Source of the DNA: VXNE01 sp965217825
GTDB taxonomy: Bacteria; Pseudomonadota; Gammaproteobacteria; Pseudomonadales; Azotimanducaceae
Assembly: GCA_965217825.1 (NCBI GenBank)
Contig: OZ244571.1
Span: 62,001 to 126,000, forward strand
Reading direction: 5' to 3'
DNA length: 64,000 nucleotides
The notes under the pieces are model-generated. The model saw only the letters and a list, made by a program, of their open reading frames with translations, made no database searches and had not been told where the DNA came from. Of the stretch, positions 25,287 to 34,570 are shown piece by piece (position 1 is the stretch's first letter; each line of letters starts with the position of its first letter). A program made the position numbers and the translations under genes.

Positions 25287-26888
25287 GTGCCCACACTCGA
25301 TGATCGCTTGCCGGAGCGAAGCTTGCCGGATGAGCGTCTGCTGATCATCGACTTCGGATCGCAGTACACGCAGCTCATCGCCCGCCGCGTGCGCGAGGCC
25401 GGGGTGTATTGCGAGGTCCACCCATTCGACCTGCCCGCCGGATTCGTCAACGCGTTCGCACCGCGCGGAGTGGTTCTCTCCGGCGGCCCGGAAACCGTAA
25501 CCGAAGTATCGACGCCCCGCATTCCCGACCAGGTGCTCGATGCCGGGGTCCCGGTGCTCGGCATCTGCTACGGCATGCACGCGCTCGCCACCCAACTAGG
25601 CGGCGCTGTCGAACCTTCTTCCAGGCGCGAGTTCGGCGGCGCGGAGATCGACATCGTCGAAGACGGCGCCAATGGTTTGCTCGGGCCCTTCGGAGTCAAC
25701 GGCCGCCTGCCCGTATGGATGAGCCACGGCGACAAGGTCGTGTCGTTGCCGCCGGACTTCGAAGTCGCGGCGAGCACCCCGAACGCGCCGATCGCCGCCA
25801 TGACGGACCGATCGCGGCGTTTCTACGGCGTGCAGTTCCACCCCGAAGTCACGCACACGCGCAATGGCACCGAGATTCTTGGCCGTTTCGCGAGGGACAT
25901 CTGCGGTTGCAAGGGCTCGTGGACGGCGGCCCAGATCGTCGAACGCGCCATGCGTGAGGTCCGCGCGGCCGTCGGGAGCGAAAGGGTGGTGCTCGGGCTC
26001 TCCGGCGGTGTCGACTCCAGCGTCGCGGCCGCGCTGCTCGACCGCGCCATCGGCGATCAACTGACCTGCGTTTTCGTAGACAACGGCCTCTTGCGCCTGA
26101 ATGAGCGGGAAGAGGTCGAGGCCGCGTTCTCCCGCGGCATGTCGAACGCGCTCGACCCGCGCCTGATCACCGTCGACGCCGCAGATGTCTTTCTCAATGC
26201 GTTGCGGGGCCTCGACGATCCCGAGGCCAAGCGCAAGCAGATCGGTGCCACCTTCATCGACGTGTTCCAGCGCGAGGCGGAAAGACTCGATGGCGTCCGG
26301 TGGCTCGCCCAGGGCACGATCTATCCCGACGTCATTGAATCCGCCGCCTCCAGGTACGGCAAGGCGCACGTCATAAAATCCCACCACAATGTCGGCGGCC
26401 TGCCGGACAGAATGCACCTCAAACTGGTAGAGCCCTTGCGCGATCTGTTCAAGGACGAGGTGCGCCAGGTGGGACTTGCCCTCGGTCTTCCACCGGAACT
26501 GGTATTTCGCCACCCGTTTCCCGGACCCGGCCTCGCGGTGCGCGTGATCGGGGAAGTGAGACGCGAGTATCTCGACGTGCTCCGTCGCGCGGACGCGATC
26601 TTCATCGAAGAACTGCACCGCGCCGACTACTATGACCGCGTGCACCAGGCGTTCGCCGTCTACCTCCCGATCAACTCCGTCGGCGTCGTCGGAGACGCCC
26701 GTCGCTACGCCCACGTCATCGCCCTGCGCGCAGTGGAAACCACCGACTTCATGACCGCCCGCTGGGCGCAACTGCCCTACGATCTCTTGGGCCACGTATC
26801 GAATCGCATCATGAACGAGATCGAGGACATCTCCCGCGTCGTCTACGACATTTCCAGCAAACCGCCCGCCACCATAGAGTGGGAATAG
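25287..26888 (+). CDS. guaA: GMP synthase (glutamine-hydrolysing)
   Basis: GMP synthase converts XMP to GMP with glutamine and ATP. The glutamine amidotransferase domain has LGICYGMH (Cys), and QFHPEVTHT (His, Glu); the PP-loop of the ATP pyrophosphatase domain is LSGGVDSSVAA, and the dimerisation domain ends with KPPATIEWE. The start is uncertain. GTG at 25287 gives 533 residues (family about 525); a TTG at 25323 with GGAG 6 bases upstream gives 521; an ATG at 25209 overlaps guaB by 53 bases and adds an uncharacteristic basic leader. I use the GTG. The 3' end overlaps tadA by 10 bases. Confidence 0.93.
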   Translation: MPTLDDRLPERSLPDERLLIIDFGSQYTQLIARRVREAGVYCEVHPFDLPAGFVNAFAPRGVVLSGGPETVTEVSTPRIPDQVLDAGVPVLGICYGMHALATQLGGAVEPSSRREFGGAEIDIVEDGANGLLGPFGVNGRLPVWMSHGDKVVSLPPDFEVAASTPNAPIAAMTDRSRRFYGVQFHPEVTHTRNGTEILGRFARDICGCKGSWTAAQIVERAMREVRAAVGSERVVLGLSGGVDSSVAAALLDRAIGDQLTCVFVDNGLLRLNEREEVEAAFSRGMSNALDPRLITVDAADVFLNALRGLDDPEAKRKQIGATFIDVFQREAERLDGVRWLAQGTIYPDVIESAASRYGKAHVIKSHHNVGGLPDRMHLKLVEPLRDLFKDEVRQVGLALGLPPELVFRHPFPGPGLAVRVIGEVRREYLDVLRRADAIFIEELHRADYYDRVHQAFAVYLPINSVGVVGDARRYAHVIALRAVETTDFMTARWAQLPYDLLGHVSNRIMNEIEDISRVVYDISSKPPATIEWE

Positions 26889-27331
26889 ACGATCAGTTCT
26901 GGATGCGTCGCGCGCTCGATGAGGCGGAGCGCGCCCGTGCGAGCGGCGAGGTGCCGGTGGGCGCCGTCGTGGTGGCTCGCGACGACAAGCTGATCGGCGT
27001 CGGACACAACGCTCCCATCGCCGAGCGCGATCCCACATCCCACGCCGAGATCGCGGCGCTGCGCGACGCCTGCCGCGCCGTCGGCAACTACCGTCTACCG
27101 GGCGCCACCCTATACGTCACGATCGAACCCTGCACCATGTGCGTGGGCGCCATGGTCCACGCCCGCATCGAGCGCCTGGTGTTCGGCGCGGCGGAGCCCA
27201 AGGCCGGCGCTTCCGCGCTGCTCGCGTCAACCACATTCAACTGCCGCATCGCTGTCACCGGCGGCGTCCTGGCCCCGGAGTGTGGCCACTTGCTGGCAGA
27301 ATTCTTTCAGGGAAAACGGAACCGCGCGTGA
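26879..27331 (+). CDS. tadA: tRNA-specific adenosine deaminase
   Basis: A 150-residue TadA, which deaminates adenosine 34 of tRNA-Arg(ACG) to inosine. The zinc ligands are in SHAEIAAL (His and the proton-shuttling Glu) and EPCTMCVGAM (two Cys); NYRLPGATLYVT is also typical. It begins with GTG inside the last codons of guaA (10-base overlap), and its stop overlaps the purL start (GTGA, 4 bases). An ATG at 26903 is the alternative start, but it would remove residues MGIDDQFW that other TadA proteins share. Its position inside a purine operon may simply reflect compaction. Confidence 0.95.
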   Translation: MGIDDQFWMRRALDEAERARASGEVPVGAVVVARDDKLIGVGHNAPIAERDPTSHAEIAALRDACRAVGNYRLPGATLYVTIEPCTMCVGAMVHARIERLVFGAAEPKAGASALLASTTFNCRIAVTGGVLAPECGHLLAEFFQGKRNRA

Positions 27332-30300
27332 GCGAATCGCTCATCCGAACCATCGTCGGTGCCCCCGCCTTTTCGCCGGCACGGCTACGCAAGCGTCTCG
27401 ATACGCTGCGCGAGGTGGACCCTCGCGTGGAGGCTGCCGCCGCCGAATTCGTGCACTTTCTCGATCTCGCCGCTCCACTCACCGACGAAGAGGAGCGCGC
27501 GTTACACGAGCTTTTGACCGATGACCGGCAAGCGCGCCCGTCGCCGGACGCCGGGGCGTACTTCTGCACCGTGACGCCGCGCCCGGGGACGATTTCGCCC
27601 TGGTCCAGCAAGGCGACAGATGTCCTCCGGCGGTGCGGTCTCGACAAGGTTTCGAGGGTGGAGCGCGGCGTTCGCTGGCGCCTGCGCGGCAGCGCCGATC
27701 AAAGTCTGGCCGCGTTGCTGCACGATCGCATGACGGAGGTGGTCCGATTCGAGGCCCACGCGCATGAAGGCGTCTTCTCCCGCAGCGAGCCGCGGCCGCT
27801 CGTGACTTTTCCGCGCAGCGACATCGGCGCGGCCAACGTTCGCCTCGGGCTCGCCCTTTCGGCGGACGAAATCGACTATCTCATCGCACAGTACGCCGAT
27901 CTCGACCGCGACCCGACCGACGCGGAACTCATGATGTTCGCCCAAGCGAACTCCGAACACTGCCGGCACAAGATCTTCAACGCCGATTGGGAGATCGATG
28001 GCGTTCCCGCGCCCGCGTCGTTGTTCGAGATGATCCGAAATACCTTTCGCCGCATCAACGGGGCCGGGGTCCTCTCTGCCTACTCGGACAACGCCGCGGT
28101 CATCGAGGGTCCCGTAGCAAACCGCTTCTTCCCCGACCCCGAGGACCATGTGTACCGGTCGACGCGTGAACCGGCGCACATCCTCATGAAGGTGGAAACC
28201 CACAACCATCCCACCGCCATTGCGCCCTATCCGGGCGCGGCCACGGGCTCGGGCGGCGAAATACGCGACGAGGGCGCCGTCGGTCGCGGGTCCAAGCCGA
28301 AAGCGGGCCTGGTCGGCTTCACCACGTCGCACCTGCATATCCCCGGCGATCCGCAACCCTGGGAACTTCCCGTAGGCAAACCAGAGCGGATCGCGAGCGC
28401 GCTCGACATCATGCTGGAAGGCCCTATCGGTGCGGCAGGATTCAACAACGAGTACGGCCGGCCCGCCCTCGGCGGCTACTTCCGCACCTTCGAGTTTCCC
28501 CACGCTGCCGAGCGGCAGTGGTACTGGGGCTACCACAAGCCCATCATGATCGCCGGCGGCGTCGGCGTCGTCCGCGGCGATCACATCGACGCAGCCGACA
28601 TTCCCGAGGGCACGAAACTGATCGTCCTGGGCGGGCCCGCCATGCTGATCGGGCTCGGCGGCGGGGCGGCGTCGAGCATGGGCTCCGGCGAAAGCGACAC
28701 CCAACTCGACTTTGCCTCGGTGCAACGCGACAACGCGGAGATGCAACGGCGTTGCCAGGAGGTCATTGACCGCTGCTGCGCGCTGGGCGCCGATAACCCG
28801 TTGCGCGTCATCCACGACGTCGGCGCGGGCGGACTATCCAACGCGCTGCCGGAGTTGGCCGCCGCCGCGGAGCGCGGAGCACGCTTCGAGTTGCGCGATG
28901 TGCCGAACGCCGACCTTGGCATGTCGCCCATGGAAATCTGGTGCAACGAGGCGCAGGAACGCTACGTCATGGCCGTGGCACCCGCGGACCTCCCGAGGTT
29001 CGAGCACATCTGCGCGCGCGAGCGCTGTCCCCATGCGGTCGTTGGCGAAGCCCGCGCCGACGGACGCCTCCAGGTTACCGACCGGCTCGCGGGAGGGTCC
29101 GCGGTGGATCTGCCGCTTGCGGCGCTATTCGGAAAACCGCCGAAGATGCGCCGATCATTCGCCCGCAGCAGCCGACCCGCAGCGCCGATAAGCCTGGATG
29201 GGGAAAGCACGCCGAGCCTTGAGGACGCTCTCGCCCGCGTCCTGCGTTTTCCCGCGGTCGCGTCGAAGAAGTTTCTCGTCACCATCGGCGACCGCAGCAT
29301 TACCGGCCTGGTCGCGCGCGATCCGATGGTCGGGCCATACCAGGTTCCCGTCGCCGATGTCGCCGTGACCCTCGCGGACTACGACGGCCTGTGCGGCGAG
29401 GCCATGGCCATGGGCGAACGTTCGCCGGCTGCTGTCGTCGATCCGGCGGCAGCGGCGCGCATGGCGGTCGCCGAAGCGCTCCAGAACCTGGTCGCGGCAC
29501 CGATCGACGGGTTGTCCCGCGTCGTCCTGTCCGCCAACTGGATGGCCGCCGCCGGTTTCGAGGATGAGGACCAGGCCCTGTACGACGCGGTGGCCGCCAT
29601 AGGCCTGGACCTGTGTCCGGCACTGGGCATCGCCATTCCGGTCGGCAAGGACAGCCTTTCCATGACAACCCGCTGGCGCCATCAGGATGCGGACCGCGTC
29701 GTCGCTTCGCCCGTGTCTCTCAACATCACTGCGTTTGCGCCGGTGACGGATGCGCGGCGAACCTTGACGCCCCTCCTCAAGGCCGAAGACACCGTCCTGG
29801 TGCTCATCGAACTGCCCGGTGGCCGCGCGCGCCTGGGAAGCAGCGTGCTGGCGCAGTGTTACGGGCAGCTAGGCGACGAAGTCCCCGACATCGACGATCC
29901 TCGAGCGTTCAAGGCACTGCTCGAATTCCTGCTGGAAGCGAGCGCCGCCGGTCGCTTCAGCGCATACCACGACCGATCCGACGGCGGGCTGATCGTGACG
30001 TTGTTGGAGATGGCGTTCGCCGCGCGCATTGGACTCGACATCGAAGACGCGAGTCTCGCAGAGTTGTTCGCGGAGGAGCCGGGCGTTGTTGTAGAAACCC
30101 CATCGAGCGAACTTCCAGGCTTGTTGCGCGACGCCCGCGCAGCGGGGCTCGCCGCGCGCCGGGTGGCGACACCCCGGGAAGACGGCAAGGTCATGATCGG
30201 CGCATATGAAAGCACGCGCACGCACCTGGAACGCCTCTGGAGCGAAACCAGCTATCGCATGCAGCGTATTCGCGACGACGCGGTGTGCGCGGACGAAGAA

Positions 30301-31143
30301 CTCGCCGGCGTGGAGGGCCAGAAGACGCGGATGTCCCCGAAAGTGCGCTTCGATCTTGCCGCCGACGTGGCTGCCCCCTATATCGCCACAGGCGCGCGGC
30401 CACGCGTTGCCGTGCTGCGCGAGCAGGGGGTGAACGGCCAGATAGAAATGGCGGCAGCATTCCATCGCGCCGGTTTCGATGCCGTGGACGTGCATACCTC
30501 GGACATATTCGCAGGCCTTGCCTCGCTTGCCAATTTCGCCGCACTCGCGGCTTGTGGCGGCTTTTCATACGGCGACGTCCTGGGCGCCGGCGGCGGCTGG
30601 GCCAAGTCGATCCTGTTCGACCGGCGCGCGCGGGACGAGTTCCTGGCATTCTTTGAACGCGACACGCTCACGCTCGGCGTCTGCAACGGCTGCCAGATGC
30701 TGTCGCGACTCAAGGCATTGATCCCCGGCGCCGACGCGTGGCCGCGCTTCGAACGCAACCGTTCGGAACAGTTCGAGGGTCGCTCCGTGGTCGTGCGCAT
30801 CAACGCCAACAGCTCTCCGTGGCTCGACGGCATGGCGGGCAGCGCCCTGCCGATAGCGGTCGCGCACGGCGAGGGACGCGCAGAGTTCCACGACCCCGCG
30901 CCGAAGGCAGTCCTGCAATACGTCGACGGCCTGGGCGAAGCGACCGAAACCTACCCGTTGAATCCCAACGGATCGCGCAATGCCCTGGCCGGCACGACTT
31001 CGGCCGGCGGTCGCGCGCTGATCATGATGCCCCACCCGGAACGCGTCTTCCGTTCAGTCCAGAACTCCTGGCACCCGGCCGATTGGGGCGAAGACGGCCC
31101 CTGGCTGCGCCTGTTCCGCAACGCCCGCGCGGCGCTGGGTTAG
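27328..31143 (+). CDS. purL: Phosphoribosylformylglycinamidine synthase, large single-chain type
   Basis: A 1271-residue PurL, converting FGAR to FGAM in purine synthesis. Order: N-terminal PurS-like domain, linker, two AIR-synthase-type ATP domains (FAQANSEHCRHKIFN at about residues 205-219; HDVGAGGLSNALPE; VGKDSLSM) and a C-terminal glutamine amidotransferase (GVCNGCQML with the Cys, HGEGRAEF and MMPHPERVF with the His and Glu). Length fits the proteobacterial single-chain form (about 1295). The GTG at 27328 overlaps the tadA stop by 4 bases (GTGA), which decides the start although the frame is open to 27139. The kinase-like gene begins 7 bases after its stop. Confidence 0.96.
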   Translation: MSESLIRTIVGAPAFSPARLRKRLDTLREVDPRVEAAAAEFVHFLDLAAPLTDEEERALHELLTDDRQARPSPDAGAYFCTVTPRPGTISPWSSKATDVLRRCGLDKVSRVERGVRWRLRGSADQSLAALLHDRMTEVVRFEAHAHEGVFSRSEPRPLVTFPRSDIGAANVRLGLALSADEIDYLIAQYADLDRDPTDAELMMFAQANSEHCRHKIFNADWEIDGVPAPASLFEMIRNTFRRINGAGVLSAYSDNAAVIEGPVANRFFPDPEDHVYRSTREPAHILMKVETHNHPTAIAPYPGAATGSGGEIRDEGAVGRGSKPKAGLVGFTTSHLHIPGDPQPWELPVGKPERIASALDIMLEGPIGAAGFNNEYGRPALGGYFRTFEFPHAAERQWYWGYHKPIMIAGGVGVVRGDHIDAADIPEGTKLIVLGGPAMLIGLGGGAASSMGSGESDTQLDFASVQRDNAEMQRRCQEVIDRCCALGADNPLRVIHDVGAGGLSNALPELAAAAERGARFELRDVPNADLGMSPMEIWCNEAQERYVMAVAPADLPRFEHICARERCPHAVVGEARADGRLQVTDRLAGGSAVDLPLAALFGKPPKMRRSFARSSRPAAPISLDGESTPSLEDALARVLRFPAVASKKFLVTIGDRSITGLVARDPMVGPYQVPVADVAVTLADYDGLCGEAMAMGERSPAAVVDPAAAARMAVAEALQNLVAAPIDGLSRVVLSANWMAAAGFEDEDQALYDAVAAIGLDLCPALGIAIPVGKDSLSMTTRWRHQDADRVVASPVSLNITAFAPVTDARRTLTPLLKAEDTVLVLIELPGGRARLGSSVLAQCYGQLGDEVPDIDDPRAFKALLEFLLEASAAGRFSAYHDRSDGGLIVTLLEMAFAARIGLDIEDASLAELFAEEPGVVVETPSSELPGLLRDARAAGLAARRVATPREDGKVMIGAYESTRTHLERLWSETSYRMQRIRDDAVCADEELAGVEGQKTRMSPKVRFDLAADVAAPYIATGARPRVAVLREQGVNGQIEMAAAFHRAGFDAVDVHTSDIFAGLASLANFAALAACGGFSYGDVLGAGGGWAKSILFDRRARDEFLAFFERDTLTLGVCNGCQMLSRLKALIPGADAWPRFERNRSEQFEGRSVVVRINANSSPWLDGMAGSALPIAVAHGEGRAEFHDPAPKAVLQYVDGLGEATETYPLNPNGSRNALAGTTSAGGRALIMMPHPERVFRSVQNSWHPADWGEDGPWLRLFRNARAALG

Positions 31144-31150
31144 CGCCACA

Positions 31151-32434
31151 TTGCTTGAACTGGGCGTCATTGCGGACGATCTGACCGGCGGCATGATGGT
31201 GGCCAGCCTGTTGGAACGAGAAGGTGTTTGCTGCCCGCTGGTGACGTCCACCAAGGGGCTTGCCGAACTCGACGAAGATGCAGAGGCGGTTGTCATCGGT
31301 CGGAAGATTCGGTTGCTGCCGCCCGAAGAAGCGGTTGCCGATGCCCGCCGATCCGCCGAGGCGCTGCTCGCAAAGCAGATAAAACGCATCTACTACAAAT
31401 ACAGCGCGCTTTTCATGTCGACCGAGAAAGGCAACATCGGACCCGTGTCGGAGAGCCTGATGGCGTTGACGGGGGCCGACCATGTCCTGTTCTGTCCAAC
31501 CTGGCGCGGTGCCACGGTGTATCTGGGGCGGCTCTTCGTGAACGATGGAATGCTGCACGAATCGGGGGCAAGCCGTGACCCGGCAACACCGATGACCAAT
31601 TCCAATCTGTTGCAAGTCCTGCAGGCACAGAGCCAGGTCAAAGTGGGCCTTTTGCCCCTTCGCGTTCTGCACGGTGCGAAACCTGCCGCCGACGAGTTTC
31701 TCGCCGAGCAGACAAGCGGTGGCACACCGTTTTTCATTGCGGATGCGATCGATGGCGACGACGTCGCCCGAATCGCGGAGCTAACGGTAGATTCGCCGTT
31801 TAGCACGGGTGCCGATCAGTTACCGATCTACCTGGCGCGCAACTGGCGGCAGGGACAAGGGAAAACGGAGCCGCTTACGCTGCTGCCACCGGCTCCGGGA
31901 TACCAGGCCGTGCTGTCCGGCAGCTGCAGCCCCAACACGAACCGTCAGATCAGGGTTTTCGAACAGCAGCACCCTCTGTTCAAGGTCGACCTGCTGCAAG
32001 CTGCTGGCGACTCGAACATGGTCGACAGGATTGTCGACTGGGCGGCGGACAAGTTGGAACAGGGACCGGTTGGTATTGTCACTACAACCGATCACGAGGG
32101 TGTCGAGCGCGCACAGAGAGTGCTTGGCCGACAAGGCGCGGCGGATCTGGCAGAAGATCTGTTGGGTCGCGTGACCGGTCGCCTGCACGGGCTCGGTGTC
32201 CGAAAGTTTGTTGTGGCCGGCGGTGAGACCTCGGGAAAAGTCATCGATACGCTGGGCATCGATCGGCTTCGGGTCTCCTCGTTCGACTACCTGGGAGGTG
32301 GTTACTGCCACGCCGCCGGTACTGATCCCATATCCCTGGTCACCAAGGCAGGGGGCGCCGGCGGAGAGGATTTCTTCGATGCCGCGCTGCGGCGCATGCG
32401 GGAGGCCGATGCCGCGGGAAGACAAGACAGCTAA
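31151..32434 (+). CDS. Four-carbon acid sugar kinase family protein (OtnK/DtnK-like)
   Basis: A 427-residue protein of the DUF1537 kinase group, which phosphorylates 3-oxo-tetronate, threonate or erythronate. The N-terminal substrate part starts LGVIADDLTGGMMVASLL (about residues 4-21), with YKYSALFMSTEKGNIGPV later (about 76-93, the family KxDSTxRG region in a variant form), and the C-terminal nucleotide-binding part has VVAGGETSGKVIDTLGI (about 347-363). It begins with TTG, 7 bases after purL, so it probably shares that transcript. The usual aldolase or dehydrogenase partners of tetronate pathways are not adjacent, so the substrate remains open. Confidence 0.88.
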   Translation: MLELGVIADDLTGGMMVASLLEREGVCCPLVTSTKGLAELDEDAEAVVIGRKIRLLPPEEAVADARRSAEALLAKQIKRIYYKYSALFMSTEKGNIGPVSESLMALTGADHVLFCPTWRGATVYLGRLFVNDGMLHESGASRDPATPMTNSNLLQVLQAQSQVKVGLLPLRVLHGAKPAADEFLAEQTSGGTPFFIADAIDGDDVARIAELTVDSPFSTGADQLPIYLARNWRQGQGKTEPLTLLPPAPGYQAVLSGSCSPNTNRQIRVFEQQHPLFKVDLLQAAGDSNMVDRIVDWAADKLEQGPVGIVTTTDHEGVERAQRVLGRQGAADLAEDLLGRVTGRLHGLGVRKFVVAGGETSGKVIDTLGIDRLRVSSFDYLGGGYCHAAGTDPISLVTKAGGAGGEDFFDAALRRMREADAAGRQDS

Positions 32435-32546
32435 CGAAGACTACGATTCACGCCCGCGCGATGCGATGTGCGAGCGTCGTCCCGCGACTGGACAACGGCC
32501 CGCCGCCGTCTATGCTGGGGTCAGGATCCGGCAACGGAGTGGAACC

Positions 32547-33029
32547 ATGACTATCGAGGAGCGCCTGGCGGAGCTGGGTCTCGAGCTACCGCCCCCGATG
32601 CGGATCAAGGGACAGCGATTCGAGACCGTGAGGATCGTGGGAAACCGCGCCATCATCGCCGGACATCTGCCGTTCGGCACCGACGGCGAGCTCGCCGGCC
32701 CCTTCGGCAAGGTGGGCGCCGAGGTAAGTCCCGAGGAGGCCTACCAATCCGCGCGCCAGATCGCGCTCTGCATGGTTTCGAGCCTCGAGGCCGCCGGCAT
32801 CGATCTCGAGCGCGTCGAGTGGAGCAAGGCGTTCGGGATGGTCAACGCCGCGCCGGGCTTCAATGCGCTACCGGGCGTCATCAATGGTTTCTCGGACCTT
32901 TTGCTCGAAGTCTTCGGCGAGAAAGGACGGCATTCACGGTCGGCCATCGGCGTGGCGGAACTGCCGTTCGGCGTTCCGGTAGAGGTGGAAGCCGAGGTCG
33001 CCCTACTGCCAGCCGCTTCGACAACGTAG
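32547..33029 (+). CDS. RidA family protein
   Basis: A 160-residue member of the RidA/YjgF/UK114 family, trimeric imine or enamine deaminases. The family core is seen in RAIIAGHLPFGTDGEL (about residues 34-49), VSPEEAYQSARQIALCMVSSLEAAG (about 60-84) and RSAIGVAELPFGVPVEVEAEV (about 131-151). The Arg that binds the substrate carboxylate (R105 in E. coli numbering) corresponds to the Arg of SRSAIG. ATG at 32547 with GGA upstream; the open frame continues to 32196 inside the kinase gene but is not conserved. It stands 112 bases after the kinase. The longer type (about 160 residues) belongs to a subgroup whose reaction is unsettled. Confidence 0.9.
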   Translation: MTIEERLAELGLELPPPMRIKGQRFETVRIVGNRAIIAGHLPFGTDGELAGPFGKVGAEVSPEEAYQSARQIALCMVSSLEAAGIDLERVEWSKAFGMVNAAPGFNALPGVINGFSDLLLEVFGEKGRHSRSAIGVAELPFGVPVEVEAEVALLPAASTT

Positions 33030-33160
33030 GCCGATTCGGCATCAATTCGGTAACCAAGACAATGCCGCTGTCCTAGACTGCTTTTGGGCGGCGGCGCGCC
33101 CTGTGGTACTTTCGAGAGCAAACCATATCCCGTACTTTGCTGCGGGCGGAGTGACCCAAC

Positions 33161-34204
33161 ATGCAAACTACCTTCAGATCGGCGCGCTGGGTGGACAAGG
33201 GGAGACTGGAGGTCAGCGCGAGCCAACGCGTCGGACCCAAGGCCGAGCAGGTGCAGATTGCCGTCGGGAGCGCCGGCATCTGCGGCTCCGACCTGCACTC
33301 GTTCCGAGGCGACTTTTCTCCACGTGTGGGCAGGACCCCAGGACACGAAATTGCGGGAACGGTCAGCGCCGTGCCCGGCGACGTCCGACACGTCAAGGAG
33401 GGCGATGTCGTCGGCATCGAACCGCTGCTCAGATGTGGCTTCTGCCGCTTCTGCATGTCAGGCGACTACAACATATGCACCGAACGCGGCCTGATAGGCG
33501 CAGGCGTCGACGGCGGCATGAGCGAATTCGTCAACGTACCGGCGAACACCGTGTATCGAGTCCCCAATGGCGTCGATACCGAGGTTGGCGCCCTGGCCGA
33601 GCCGCTCGCCTGTTCCGTGCATGGCTTCGAAAGGGTTCGCCTCAAAGGCTCCGAGACCGTCCTCATCGTCGGCGCCGGCACGATCGGACTCACCGCGATT
33701 CTCGCGGCCCGCGCTCGAGGTGCGCGGGTCATCGTTCTGGCCCGCCATCCGCACCAGCGCGATGCCGCCCTCAAGTGCGGCGCAAGCGAGGTGATTGACG
33801 AAAGCGAGGCCGGCAAGGCACGTCTGATAGAGTTGACCTCGCTGCGGGCCATCGACGTGTCGGTGGAAACAGTGGGCGGTCAAGGCGACGCGCTGATACA
33901 GGCACAGCGGGCAGTAAGGCCCAAAGGACGCGTATTGGTGCTAGGCGTATTCACTGTCCCGACCCTGACCATAGACGGGCGATACCTGTCTGGACCGGAG
34001 GTCGAGATCATCGGCTCCATGGTCTACTCGGCACGTGACGGCCGCTCCGACTACCAGATCGCACTCGAAATCGTCGCCGACAACGTGGAAGCGGCGCGCT
34101 CCCTGATTACCCATCGCTTCACGCTGGACGATGTGCAAACGGCCTTCGAAACAGCGCTTGACAAGTCAACGAAATCGATCAAGGTGCACCTCCATCCGGC
34201 GTAG
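33161..34204 (+). CDS. Zinc-dependent alcohol dehydrogenase (MDR; threonine/sorbitol dehydrogenase-like)
   Basis: A 347-residue medium-chain dehydrogenase. Catalytic zinc: Cys in SAGICGSDLH, His and Glu in TPGHEIAG, Glu in LAEPLACS. Structural zinc: four Cys in RCGFCRFCMSGDYNIC (about residues 92-107). The Rossmann motif GAGTIG is at about residue 172. These are typical of the threonine/sorbitol/galactitol dehydrogenase group; the exact alcohol is not determined. The gene is intact and is the last core gene before the tRNA-Leu, 6 bases away. A 131-base gap separates it from ridA. Confidence 0.93.
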   Translation: MQTTFRSARWVDKGRLEVSASQRVGPKAEQVQIAVGSAGICGSDLHSFRGDFSPRVGRTPGHEIAGTVSAVPGDVRHVKEGDVVGIEPLLRCGFCRFCMSGDYNICTERGLIGAGVDGGMSEFVNVPANTVYRVPNGVDTEVGALAEPLACSVHGFERVRLKGSETVLIVGAGTIGLTAILAARARGARVIVLARHPHQRDAALKCGASEVIDESEAGKARLIELTSLRAIDVSVETVGGQGDALIQAQRAVRPKGRVLVLGVFTVPTLTIDGRYLSGPEVEIIGSMVYSARDGRSDYQIALEIVADNVEAARSLITHRFTLDDVQTAFETALDKSTKSIKVHLHPA

Positions 34205-34210
34205 CGCACT

Positions 34211-34295
34211 GCCCAGGTGTTGAAACTGGTAGACAAGCAGGACTTAGAATCCTGTGCCCTCGGGCGTGTGGGTTCGACTCCCACCCTGGGCACCA
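34211..34295 (+). tRNA. tRNA-Leu(UAG)
   Basis: An 85-base tRNA with encoded CCA. The acceptor stem GCCCAGG pairs with CCTGGGC (34285-34291), followed by A and CCA. The anticodon stem CAGGA/TCCTG encloses the loop CTTAGAA, so the anticodon is UAG (reads CUN Leu codons). The long variable arm (TGCCCTCGGGCGT) confirms a class II tRNA, and the T-arm GTGGGTTCGACTCCCAC is perfect. It is the boundary between core genes and the accessory island; a tRNA 3' end is a usual integration site. Confidence 0.97.
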
Positions 34296-34570
34296 CCTTA
34301 AGTTCCGAGGAGATCCCGTAAATTCACATTAACACCCTATAAATTATTAATTTACGGTCCAACACACGTTCTTGTAGGTTCCCATTCGTGCCTTGTGGGA
34401 TGGTGATGCCGAAACTGACCGTGAGGAAGATTCAAACGCTCGACAGGCGCGGATTCCGCCGACAGGACGCCGTGAAGGCTGCGGCGATGGCGTACCACGT
34501 TACAACTACGGGGCTGACCGGTTAACCTCTAACGCCATCGTACGCCCATCATTGACAAGCGACTCGAACA
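34296..34570. other. tRNA-proximal junction region
   Basis: This 275-base stretch is AT-rich at its left side (TTATTAATTTACGG near 34346) and unlike the preceding core DNA. One short plus-strand frame (34400-34525, about 40 residues, beginning MVMPKLTVRKIQTL) resembles the start of arm-binding domains of some tyrosine recombinases, but it is too short to call an integrase remnant. No intact integrase is visible near the tRNA. Confidence 0.4.

Noticed and set aside
34400..34525. Possible integrase N-terminal remnant after the tRNA-Leu
   Set aside because: Only about 40 residues; MPKLTVRKI is suggestive but the expected GLYL-type continuation is absent, so it is not called as a gene.
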